From positions 1 to 7,142 of the forward strand of contig JAQUTB010000081.1 of assembly GCA_028709985.1 (NCBI GenBank): DNA of 7,142 nucleotides, read 5' to 3'. Shown here one piece after another: positions 1 through 6,105 of the stretch. The translations under genes and the position numbers were made by a program. Source of the stretch: Dethiosulfovibrio sp. (lineage in GTDB: Bacteria; Synergistota; Synergistia; Synergistales; Dethiosulfovibrionaceae). The notes below the pieces were generated by a model. That model was not told the origin of the DNA. It ran no database searches and saw nothing but the letters and a program-made list of their open reading frames with translations. The first letter of the stretch is position 1, and each line of letters starts with the position of its first letter.

Positions 1-102
1 CAGAACTATCCCTCTAGCGCCCCAAAAGGCCAGAAAGCCCATCACGGCCATGGCCGCTACCGCCATACCGGCGATAAGCCCCAATCTTCCTCTGATGGTC
101 AT
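1..102 (-). CDS. N-terminus of a membrane-anchored protein, probably a chemoreceptor-like signal transducer (partial)
   Basis: Only the first 34 codons lie in the window; the gene continues off the left edge. The start ATG (102-100) is preceded by GGAGGT at 112-117 with a 9-base spacer, a convincing ribosome binding site. The peptide opens MTIRGRLGLI, a short basic stretch, and runs into a hydrophobic segment rich in Ala, Gly, Met and Val (about residues 8-34). This is the usual look of the first membrane helix of methyl-accepting chemotaxis proteins and other two-helix receptors with a periplasmic sensor domain. The family call rests only on this short stretch; a lipid or transport membrane protein is also possible. 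The terminator at 175-203 separates it from the MFS gene, so it probably has its own promoter, for which I see only a weak TAAAAT candidate. Confidence 0.5.
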   Translation of the reverse strand, partial: MTIRGRLGLIAGMAVAAMAVMGFLAFWGARGIVL

Positions 103-170
103 AAAGACAACACCTCCACATTTTTGCTCTCGGGAAAGACCTTGAACATTCCGATTTTACCACAAAGACA

Positions 171-335
171 AAAAAAAACGCCGATCCAGGGATCGGCGTT
201 TTTAACAGTTAGGAAAGGGGCTTAAGGCCACACTCGAGTTGATGTCGTCGGCAAGCTCCACCAGATGGAGCAGAGCGTCTCGGAATCCCCTCCGTTTACA
301 TATTTGTAACACTCCGACTCTTTCGACACCTATAC
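171..335 (-). ncRNA. Candidate small structured RNA (promoter-to-terminator transcript of about 160 nt)
   Basis: No protein gene is convincing between 103 and 350, yet the stretch has its own sigma70-type promoter (342-370) and a strong terminator (175-203), giving a predicted transcript of about 160 nt. The predicted RNA can fold: 325-330 pairs with 241-246 and 314-318 pairs with 247-251, making an almost continuous stem with a 6-nt bulge. Inside it, 255-260 pairs perfectly with 266-271 around a 5-base loop, and 294-300/305-310 form an A/T-rich imperfect palindrome. I could not match it to 6S, SRP, tmRNA, RNase P or a common riboswitch. It could instead be the attenuated leader of the gene starting at 102, or simply an untranslated tail of the MFS mRNA. 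The 5' end is estimated from the promoter and is not seen directly. Confidence 0.35.
175..203 (-). terminator. Bidirectional rho-independent terminator
   Basis: A perfect inverted repeat, AAAACGCCGATC (175-186) and GATCGGCGTTTT (191-202), encloses a CAGG loop. On the plus strand the stem is followed by a T run; on the minus strand the A run at 171-178 becomes a T run. The hairpin is therefore a complete terminator in both directions. With the MFS gene and the candidate small RNA both on the minus strand, its main job is probably to stop leftward transcription before the gene starting at 102. Confidence 0.92.
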
Positions 336-341
336 AGGTGT

Positions 342-370
342 ATTGTACCCTTAAAAGGAGTCGGAGACAA
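342..370 (-). promoter_or_regulatory. Sigma70-type promoter inside the 3' end of the MFS gene
   Basis: Read on the minus strand, a -35 element TTGTCT (365-370) is followed after 17 bases by a -10 element TACAAT (342-347). Both hexamers are close to consensus and the spacing is ideal. The promoter straddles the MFS stop codon (351-353), so it cannot serve that gene. It would start a transcript near 335 that runs into the terminator at 175-203. Confidence 0.55.
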
Positions 371-1649
371 CGGGAAGTTCACCTCCTTCTGATCGTACCA
401 AAAGACCCTTTGACATGTATATAGGCTCCGCCATGGACCACAGTAGATCCCCTCTTTTCACCAGAACCATACCGGCCCCAAGACAGACTATGCCACCGAT
501 GGCCAGGGCCATCTGGGCCCCTATGAGGGAGGCAACAGCACCGGAGATCAGGCTCCCGATGGGAGCGGTCCCGGTCAGAGCTACCACGTAAAGGGCCATC
601 ACCCTGCTTCTTTTATCCTCCTCCACCAGGGTCTGGACCACGGTGTTTCCTGCGACCAGTATGGAGACCATGCAGAAACCGACAAAGACTATCAGCGGCA
701 CCGACAGAAGGGCCCAGTCCGACAGGGCAAAGCAGGACAGGGCAACGCCGAAGCCGCACATAGAAAATGCCATCACCCTCATGAGCCCCACAGGGGTCTT
801 TCTGGCGGCCAGCCTTATGGATCCCACCAGGGCTCCCAGGCCGGACGCCCCTGTGAGGAGCCCCAAAAGCCCCGGACCACCGTGAAGAATCTCCTTGGCA
901 AAGACAGGGAGAAGGACCAGATAGGGCAGTCCGGCAAAACTGAGCAGAGCCAGGGCGAGAAGCACGTCCCTTATGGGCAAAAATCGCCTTACGTAGCCGA
1001 TCCCGGAGGACAGTCCCTCAAGAAAGCCCTCCTCCGACTGCTCCACCTGATGAGGTTTTAATCTCATAGCCATTAAAGCCATCAGTGTAGCCAGATAACA
1101 GGCGCTGTTTATGCTAAAACATATGCCCTCCCCGAAAGCGGCGATGAAGAACCCAGCCACAGAGGGACCTATGAGCCTCGCCACGTTGAACAGCGAGGAG
1201 TTTAGGGCCACGGCGTTGCTCAGCTCCTCGGGCCTGTCGACCAGCTGCACCACGAAGGTCTGCATAGCTGGGAGCTCGAAGGAGTTGACTATCCCCAGCA
1301 GTACCCCCAAGGCCAACACGTGCCAATATTGGACCGTCCCGGTGAGGGTCAGAGCAGCCAGGACCCCGGCGTGGACCATACAGAGGGTCTGACATATGAC
1401 CATCAGTCGCCTAAGATCCCATCCCTCCATCATGACCCCCGCAACGGTGGATAGGAAAAGAAGGGGTATCTGGCTGGCGAAGTCCACCGCCCCTAGAAGA
1501 AAAGGCGAATCGGTAAGCCTGTAGATAAGCCACCCCATTGCGACCCTCTGAATCCAAAAGCCGGTCAAAGAGACCGCCTGACCTGAGAAAAAAAGACGAT
1601 AATTTCTCGAACCAAGGGCCGAAAAGGCCCCTCCCCCTGAATAAGACAA
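351..1649 (-). CDS. MFS transporter, MFS_3/EntS-like exporter family
   Basis: A 432-residue major facilitator superfamily protein, probably a proton-driven exporter in the inner membrane; the substrate cannot be told from sequence. About 11-12 hydrophobic segments fill residues 17-400, with a polar loop at about 196-228 between the two halves. The loop after helix 2 carries the MFS signature as GVMMEGWDLRR (71-81), and a weaker copy of the same loop, with R347 and R349, occurs in the second half. ALNSSLFNVARLIGPSVAG (148-166) is typical of the MFS_3 (EntS-like) group. I chose the TTG at 1649-1647 because AGGGGG (1655-1660) lies 5 bases upstream and the best promoter would start transcription near 1685. 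A longer frame from a TTG at 1703 exists but lacks a ribosome binding site. The gene is divergent from the folate operon; a link to folate is not shown. Confidence 0.85.
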   Translation of the reverse strand: MSYSGGGAFSALGSRNYRLFFSGQAVSLTGFWIQRVAMGWLIYRLTDSPFLLGAVDFASQIPLLFLSTVAGVMMEGWDLRRLMVICQTLCMVHAGVLAALTLTGTVQYWHVLALGVLLGIVNSFELPAMQTFVVQLVDRPEELSNAVALNSSLFNVARLIGPSVAGFFIAAFGEGICFSINSACYLATLMALMAMRLKPHQVEQSEEGFLEGLSSGIGYVRRFLPIRDVLLALALLSFAGLPYLVLLPVFAKEILHGGPGLLGLLTGASGLGALVGSIRLAARKTPVGLMRVMAFSMCGFGVALSCFALSDWALLSVPLIVFVGFCMVSILVAGNTVVQTLVEEDKRSRVMALYVVALTGTAPIGSLISGAVASLIGAQMALAIGGIVCLGAGMVLVKRGDLLWSMAEPIYMSKGLLVRSEGGELPVVSDSF

Positions 1650-1691
1650 TCTATCCCCCTGCCCTTCACCCTCGAATTTCAAACGAAAAAT

Positions 1692-1700
1692 ATCATACCA
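1692..1700 (-). promoter_or_regulatory. Extended -10 promoter for the MFS gene
   Basis: On the minus strand the sequence TGGTATGAT forms an extended -10 element (TGn plus TATGAT). I see no good -35 hexamer at 16-18 bases. The predicted transcript starts near 1685, leaving a leader of about 36 nt before the TTG start at 1649. It excludes the alternative TTG at 1703. Confidence 0.45.
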
Positions 1701-1747
1701 CAAAATGGATACGTAGTGATCCGACAGGGCTTAGAGACCGGTATTTT

Positions 1748-1756
1748 TGCTACAAT
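1748..1756 (+). promoter_or_regulatory. Extended -10 promoter for the PTPS-folP operon
   Basis: TGCTACAAT is an extended -10 element (TG at 1748-1749, TACAAT at 1751-1756). The -35 region is poor. Transcription would begin near 1763, about 44 bases before the ATG at 1807. That leader is too short for a tetrahydrofolate riboswitch, and none is visible. Confidence 0.5.
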
Positions 1757-1806
1757 AGACCTCTCCGCCTTGGAGAAAAACTTAAACACAAAGAGGAGGA
1801 CTCTTG

Positions 1807-2178
1807 ATGTTATTAAAAAAGGAATTCACCTTTGACGCAGCCCACAGGCTTGAGCGGTACAGGGGAAAGTGCGAGGCCCTTCACGGACACACCTACAGAC
1901 TGGCGGTGACGCTTAAGGGGCACAGGGACGACGACGATATGGTCTTCGATTTCACCGAGCTGAAAAAGGTGGTCACGGCGAAAGTATTGGACAGGCTGGA
2001 CCACGCCTACCTCAACGACGTTATGGACCAGCCGACGGCTGAGAATATCGCCCTGTGGATATGGGACGAGCTGGACGACGAGGTGAATCGGCCAAACTGC
2101 AATCTCCACACAGTTCAGGTATGGGAGACCGCCACAAGCTCGGTTATAGTGGACAGAGAGGACTCTGAAAATCGATGA
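1807..2178 (+). CDS. 6-pyruvoyl-tetrahydropterin synthase/QueD family enzyme (COG0720), probable PTPS-III FolB bypass
   Basis: A 123-residue tunnel-fold enzyme, normal length for the family. Zinc ligands are H13 (FDAAH), H26 and H28 (LHGH). The catalytic Cys is C22, and the next residue is Glu: the motif reads C22-E23-A-L-H-G-H. The D65-H66 pair (LDHAYLND) and the substrate-anchoring E107 (VWET) are present. Published work on COG0720 shows that members with Glu replacing or accompanying the Cys can convert dihydroneopterin triphosphate to 6-hydroxymethyl-dihydropterin, bypassing FolB, and that some are dual PTPS-I/III enzymes that also serve queuosine synthesis. Its overlap with folP and the absence of folB here support the folate role. 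The start is the ATG at 1807, with AGGAGG (1794-1799) 7 bases upstream, rather than the adjoining TTG at 1804. A plain QueD role (queuosine only) remains possible because Glu after Cys also occurs in some QueD proteins. Confidence 0.88.
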   Translation: MLLKKEFTFDAAHRLERYRGKCEALHGHTYRLAVTLKGHRDDDDMVFDFTELKKVVTAKVLDRLDHAYLNDVMDQPTAENIALWIWDELDDEVNRPNCNLHTVQVWETATSSVIVDREDSENR

Positions 2179-3392
2179 CATCCTGGTTTCACCGGTTTTA
2201 CTCCACCGAAGAGCTAAAAAACACCTTAGAGGAGATGGGCTGTGACATGGGGGCCCTGCCCTATTTCGAAGATCGAAGGCAGGTCACGGCGCTCAGGATA
2301 GCCGATGTGGACACCAGGGCGGCCAACGCCCTGAAGCAGGAGATGTTGTCGAGAGGCGGAGACGTGGCGGTCCACCGTCACGCCATAGACCGAGGGGTCG
2401 AACGATGCGACTGCCTTATATTCGGCACAAAAAAACAACTTCGCCACCTGACGGAAAAGCTCTCCGCCATGCCCTACTGGGGACTGTCGGATGTAAAACA
2501 GGAGATAGAGGGCGCCATGGCTGGACTGTCCAGAAAGAGACACATCCTGAACCTTCCGGGAGGAAGGGCCCTGGAGCTCGGGAAAAAGACCAAGCTGATG
2601 GCTATCGTCAACCTGACTGAGGACTCGTTCTTCGCCGGAAGCCGCTCGTCCTCCACCGACTGTCTCAAAAAGGTCGAGACCATGATAGACCAGGGAGCGG
2701 ATATACTGGACCTAGGGGCCGAGTCCACCAGGCCTGGATCGAACCCGGTGGACTGTGAGACAGAGATATCCAGATTGGTGCCGGCGATAGAGGCGATAAG
2801 GAGAGAGTATCCTGCGATCCCAATCTCTGTGGACACCACCAAGTCCTCTGTTGCGAAGGCCTGTATGGGATCGGGAGCGGACATAATAAACGACATATCC
2901 GGTCTGGGGTTTGACCAGGAGCTTCCTGAGGCTGTGGCTAAAGCCGGAGCCCCTCTGGTCATAATGCACATAAAAGGGGTCCCCCGGACTATGCAGGAGA
3001 GCCCCCATTACGATTGTCTCCCAGGGGAGATATGCCGCTACTTCGAGGAGAGGATCGACCTTGCGGTTAAAGCGGGAATACCAAGGGATCAGATAGTCCT
3101 GGACCCGGGAATAGGCTTCGGCAAGACCACCGAGCACAACCTGACCCTCTTGGGGCACAACGAGTTCTTTAGGTCCCTGGGCCTTCCTATACTGATAGGG
3201 CACTCGAGAAAATCGGTTTTCGGGGCGGTGCTAGGGGAGTCGGACCCGGCGAACAGGCTTGAGGCCACCTTGGCCGCGACCGCCCTCTGTGTATGGCAGG
3301 ACGTGGAGATAGTCCGGGTCCACGACGTCAGGGAGAACCGTCAGGCCATAGACACCATCTGGGCCCTGAAGAACGCCTCCAGCTTCGCCTAA
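2175..3392 (+). CDS. folP: Dihydropteroate synthase with N-terminal extension
   Basis: FolP condenses 6-hydroxymethyl-dihydropterin pyrophosphate with p-aminobenzoate to give dihydropteroate in the cytoplasm; it is the sulfonamide target. The TIM-barrel domain covers about residues 138-400. Its motifs are intact: NLTEDSFF (146-153, with Glu where most have Pro), GAESTRPG (181-188), D220, DIINDISG (236-243), MHIKG (264-268), DPGIGFGKT (310-318), GHSRKS (342-347) and RVHD (381-384). At 405 residues it is about 130 longer than a usual FolP of around 270-280. The extra N-terminal part (1 to about 125) has the segment AANALKQEMLSRGGD (49-63) and looks like the extension found on FolP of some clostridia-like anaerobes, function unknown. 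The start ATG overlaps the upstream stop (ATGA), indicating translational coupling with the PTPS gene. The stop lies one base from the stop of the converging folK-folE2 gene. Confidence 0.95.
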   Translation: MTSWFHRFYSTEELKNTLEEMGCDMGALPYFEDRRQVTALRIADVDTRAANALKQEMLSRGGDVAVHRHAIDRGVERCDCLIFGTKKQLRHLTEKLSAMPYWGLSDVKQEIEGAMAGLSRKRHILNLPGGRALELGKKTKLMAIVNLTEDSFFAGSRSSSTDCLKKVETMIDQGADILDLGAESTRPGSNPVDCETEISRLVPAIEAIRREYPAIPISVDTTKSSVAKACMGSGADIINDISGLGFDQELPEAVAKAGAPLVIMHIKGVPRTMQESPHYDCLPGEICRYFEERIDLAVKAGIPRDQIVLDPGIGFGKTTEHNLTLLGHNEFFRSLGLPILIGHSRKSVFGAVLGESDPANRLEATLAATALCVWQDVEIVRVHDVRENRQAIDTIWALKNASSFA

Positions 3393-3393
3393 G

Positions 3394-4848
3394 CTAGACT
3401 CCCATCAGCCACCGGTCCAGAGACATAGGGCGTCCGGGCCTTAGGCCCTCCATCTCCAGCCTGAGGTCGCCCAGGAGGGCGGAACGCTCTGCGAAGGCGT
3501 TGTGCCGGTGGATGCTCTCGAAGTTCTCCTGCCTCGCCAGGACGAAGGAATCGTCGGGCAGGTCAGGGGAGACCTCAACGACGTTTCTGAGCATCTCCCT
3601 GACGACATCCTCGACAAACCTGGGATTGGTGTGGGCCTTGTTGACCACAAAGAACTCATCGGGCCTTTTCAGTAGCTCGTATATCTCCGAGCTCATCGAG
3701 GCTTCGGCGAGATGGACCAGGTTTTCAGCCCTGATCGCCCCGGCTCCACCGATCATCAAGGTGGCCCTACCCCTCTGGTTGTGAGAGGCAAGAGGGAGGA
3801 GGTCAACTATCCTCTCCGCCTCGTCCTCGCCGTAACCCTGGGATACGAGCAATCCTTTCGAGTGGGATCGCACCATGTCCTGGGCACAGGGACAGACGGT
3901 GAGGCCGTCGACCTCAACTCCGGAGACGGTCCGGCAGGATTTACCGTCACAGGCCGATATGCCTATAAAGGTGTAGATCTCCTGGGAGAGCTTTCCCGAT
4001 ATAGGTGTATGCTTTTTGAGGGGAAAGTGGGCCCTTATCCTGACCTCGGATCTGAGGGCCTCCTGCCTCTCGGCCACAAAAAATGCGAGTCTCTCCGCCA
4101 TTGTCTCTATGTCCGGAGCGGAGGAACCGGCGGCCTCCTCCGCCGCCTCCTCCAGGATCTCGCTGAATCGAGACATGTGTACCCCCGCCTTTGAGCCGTC
4201 CAGGTCGGCGAAAAGGTCCATTTTGGCGTAAAAAAGGGACGTACCACGATCGCTCTCGAGACGGATTATCCTCTCAAGGCCGGTTACCCCCACCCTTCCC
4301 AGGAAAAACGGGACCTCCGGCGTACCTTTCTGGACATCTCGGTCCAGAGGGAACCTCAGACAGCGTTGAGATTTTTTTACCCCCGATCTGTCCACCGACT
4401 GGGCCAGTTCCGACACCGTCAAGCGGGACCTCGGATCGACGACATCGGGGGCTATCTCCGCCAGTGGGACCAGGACGAAAGCCCTCTCGGACATCCTGGG
4501 ATGAGGGATCGTGAGGTCCTGGTCGTCCATCACAGTATCGCCGTATAGGACGACGTCCACGTCTATAGGCCTCGGCCCGTTTCGGAAGGTGACGGTCCGA
4601 CCCATCCTCTGTTCGACCCATTTTGCAAGACGCAGAAGATCGTGGGGGGAGAGATCGGTCTCAACCTCGCATACGGCGTTCAGAAAACGGGGCTGATCCA
4701 GATAGCCCACCGGATCGGTCTCGTAAAAGGACGACACCTTAAGGACCTCCACCTTGCCCTGAAGGTACTGAAGCGCTTGAAGTATGTTTCCCTGTCTATC
4801 TCCAAGATTGGCTCCTAGAGCCAGAAAAACCCTGTGGCCACAGACCAT
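3394..4848 (-). CDS. folK/folE2: Fusion of HPPK (FolK) and GTP cyclohydrolase FolE2 (GCYH-IB)
   Basis: One uninterrupted 484-residue chain carries two folate enzymes. Residues 1 to about 155 are 6-hydroxymethyl-dihydropterin pyrophosphokinase: FLALGANLGDR (8-18), FYETDPVGY (41-49), NGPRPIDVDVVLYG (90-103, with Asn where the family signature usually has a charged residue) and IPHPRMSERAFVLVPL (114-129). From about 170 on it is FolE2, the GTP cyclohydrolase IB family that does not depend strictly on zinc: DVQKGTPEVP (171-180), RVGVTGLER (185-193), VHMSRF (223-228), VCPCAQ (318-323), H329, SHNQRG (355-360), NPRFVEDVVRE (408-418) and ENFESIHRHNAFAE (441-454). C319, H329, E413, H447 and H449 are likely metal or catalytic residues. 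The ATG at 4848 has AGGAGG (4856-4861) 7 bases upstream; a longer frame to 4929 lacks a ribosome site and crosses the promoter. The enzymes act at steps one and three of the branch. Confidence 0.93.
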   Translation of the reverse strand: MVCGHRVFLALGANLGDRQGNILQALQYLQGKVEVLKVSSFYETDPVGYLDQPRFLNAVCEVETDLSPHDLLRLAKWVEQRMGRTVTFRNGPRPIDVDVVLYGDTVMDDQDLTIPHPRMSERAFVLVPLAEIAPDVVDPRSRLTVSELAQSVDRSGVKKSQRCLRFPLDRDVQKGTPEVPFFLGRVGVTGLERIIRLESDRGTSLFYAKMDLFADLDGSKAGVHMSRFSEILEEAAEEAAGSSAPDIETMAERLAFFVAERQEALRSEVRIRAHFPLKKHTPISGKLSQEIYTFIGISACDGKSCRTVSGVEVDGLTVCPCAQDMVRSHSKGLLVSQGYGEDEAERIVDLLPLASHNQRGRATLMIGGAGAIRAENLVHLAEASMSSEIYELLKRPDEFFVVNKAHTNPRFVEDVVREMLRNVVEVSPDLPDDSFVLARQENFESIHRHNAFAERSALLGDLRLEMEGLRPGRPMSLDRWLMGV

Positions 4849-4889
4849 AGCCCAACCTCCTAATATGGATGCAAAGTATAGTGGCTCAC

Positions 4890-4898
4890 ATTGTACCA
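4890..4898 (-). promoter_or_regulatory. Extended -10 promoter for folK-folE2 in the divergent spacer
   Basis: On the minus strand TGGTACAAT gives an extended -10 (TGn plus TACAAT) about 40 bases from the ATG at 4848, close to the element before the PTPS-folP operon (TGCTACAAT). The -35 is weak. The 65-base spacer 4849-4913 must also hold the promoter of the DUF362 gene, for which only TATAGT (4877-4882, plus strand) without a good -35 is visible. I see no Zur-like palindrome, although folE2 is under zinc control in some bacteria. Confidence 0.4.
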
Positions 4899-4913
4899 GA
4901 AGGGAGAAAAACG

Positions 4914-6035
4914 ATGCCGACCGTATCAATAAGAAAGTGCCCTTCCTACGGTGAAGCGGAACGGGCCATCATGACAGCCATAGACGACCTAGGGGGGATG
5001 ACCCATTTAATATCCCCCGGGGACTCGGTCCTGATAAAGCCCAACATGCTGGGAGCCTATAGGCCTGAAAGCAACGTCACCACCCACCCAGACGTGGTTC
5101 GGGCCGTGGCTAGAATGGTCCTGGACTGCGGCGGTAGGCCGGTTATTGGGGACAGCCCAGGGATAGACCCATTTCCACTGGTATCAGCGAGGACAGGTAT
5201 AGGAGAGGTGGGAAAGACCTTGGGCGTTCCTGTCCTCCCTCTCACCGACTCTATACCGGTGGCGGCAAAAGAAGGAGGAAAATTTCGCAAGATAGAGCTT
5301 TCACGAATTGCCGTTGAGTCTGATAAAATAATAAACATACCCAAGATGAAAACCCACTGCCAGATGACCCTGACACTGGGGGTTAAAAACCTCTTTGGTA
5401 CTGTGGTGGCCCAGAGAAAGGCGGAGTGGCACTACAAAGTCGGCCTGGACAGGGACGTTTTCGCCTCTTTGCTGGTTGAGATATGGGATCACCTGAGGCC
5501 CTGCCTTACCGTGATGGACGGAGTATGGGGCATGGAGGGCAGAGGCCCCTCAAACGGAAGGGGCAGGCATTTCGGCATAATATCGGCCTCCGACGACGCT
5601 CTAGCCATGGACCAGGTTCTGTCCCCTCTGATGGGGGTCAAAGAACGGGATTTCCCCCTTCTCCGGGCGGCTCGAGCCACGGGGAAGATCTTAGAGGACG
5701 TTCGAAAGTCGGGGGACGCCATAGCCCCGTTTGTCCCCAGGGTTGACCTTCCCAAATCGGACTCGCTGAGACTGCTGCCCTCTTGGATGGACCGCATAGG
5801 GAAAACTTTTCTATCCTCAAGGCCTACACAGGACGTAAAAAAATGCATAGGATGTCAAAAGTGCGTCCAGGTCTGTCAGGCAAGGGCCATCAATATGGGG
5901 CCAGATAAAGTTCTTTCATTCGATTACGACAGATGCATAAGATGTTACTGCTGCCACGAGATGTGCCCTGTGGACGCTATAAAGCTGCAAAAGGGAGCGA
6001 TACTACGGGTTTTAGACCTACTGGGTCGGGGATAA
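4914..6035 (+). CDS. DUF362 domain protein with C-terminal 2[4Fe-4S] ferredoxin domain
   Basis: A 373-residue iron-sulfur protein without a signal peptide or membrane helix, so probably cytoplasmic. Residues about 30-250 match the DUF362 family (COG2006): VLIKPNMLG, then THPDVVRAVARMV, then PVIGDSPG, and later IINIPKMKTHCQMTLTLG, typical of these proteins. The C-terminus is a bacterial ferredoxin domain with two C-x2-C-x2-C-x3-C sets: C311, C314, C317, C321 and C341, C344, C347, C351. Each set should hold a [4Fe-4S] cluster, with one ligand swapped between sets as in classic ferredoxins. The function of DUF362 proteins is not known to me; a redox role is suggested by the ferredoxin part. I chose ATG 4914 because AGGGAG (4901-4906) lies 7 bases upstream and the peptide then begins MPTVSIRKC, as family members do; an ATG at 4869 would add 15 residues. 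Divergent from folK-folE2. Confidence 0.88.
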   Translation: MPTVSIRKCPSYGEAERAIMTAIDDLGGMTHLISPGDSVLIKPNMLGAYRPESNVTTHPDVVRAVARMVLDCGGRPVIGDSPGIDPFPLVSARTGIGEVGKTLGVPVLPLTDSIPVAAKEGGKFRKIELSRIAVESDKIINIPKMKTHCQMTLTLGVKNLFGTVVAQRKAEWHYKVGLDRDVFASLLVEIWDHLRPCLTVMDGVWGMEGRGPSNGRGRHFGIISASDDALAMDQVLSPLMGVKERDFPLLRAARATGKILEDVRKSGDAIAPFVPRVDLPKSDSLRLLPSWMDRIGKTFLSSRPTQDVKKCIGCQKCVQVCQARAINMGPDKVLSFDYDRCIRCYCCHEMCPVDAIKLQKGAILRVLDLLGRG

Positions 6036-6041
6036 GTTTGC

Positions 6042-6070
6042 CTGATATAGGTCGTTCGCTGTAGTATTAT
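6042..6070 (+). promoter_or_regulatory. Possible sigma70 promoter for the right-end gene
   Basis: CTGATA (6042-6047, four of six matches to the -35 consensus) and TATTAT (6065-6070) are separated by 17 bases. Transcription would start near 6077, about 29 bases before the ATG at 6106. No terminator hairpin is visible after the DUF362 stop at 6035, so the gene may also be reached by read-through. Confidence 0.4.
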
Positions 6071-6105
6071 ATGGTCAAAGCAACTTAACACGGAGGAGGC
6101 GCAGG

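Noticed and set aside
222..329. Small minus-strand open frame from GTG (35 codons) and a second overlapping frame ending at 202-204 in the gap left of the MFS gene
   Set aside because: Neither has a ribosome binding site at a usable start codon. The second frame ends inside the terminator stem. The region looks more like structured RNA.
241..341. Cyclic di-GMP (GEMM) riboswitch upstream of a receptor-like gene, suggested by TCGAAAGAG
   Set aside because: The conserved core segments, such as the ACGCAAAGCC-like stretch and the GGTAGC...GGTTACC-like receptor, are missing.
1757..1806. Tetrahydrofolate or other riboswitch before the PTPS-folP operon
   Set aside because: The predicted leader is about 45 nt and shows no riboswitch core.
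2474..2971. 165-codon open frame on the minus strand within folP
   Set aside because: It lies opposite a gene with intact pteroate synthase motifs and has no recognisable protein features; a by-product of codon bias.
3712..4194. 160-codon plus-strand frame within folK-folE2
   Set aside because: It lies opposite clearly conserved FolE2 motifs and shows no family features.
4849..4913. Zur box controlling folE2
   Set aside because: No palindrome resembling a Zur site is visible in the divergent spacer, so zinc regulation is not supported by the sequence.
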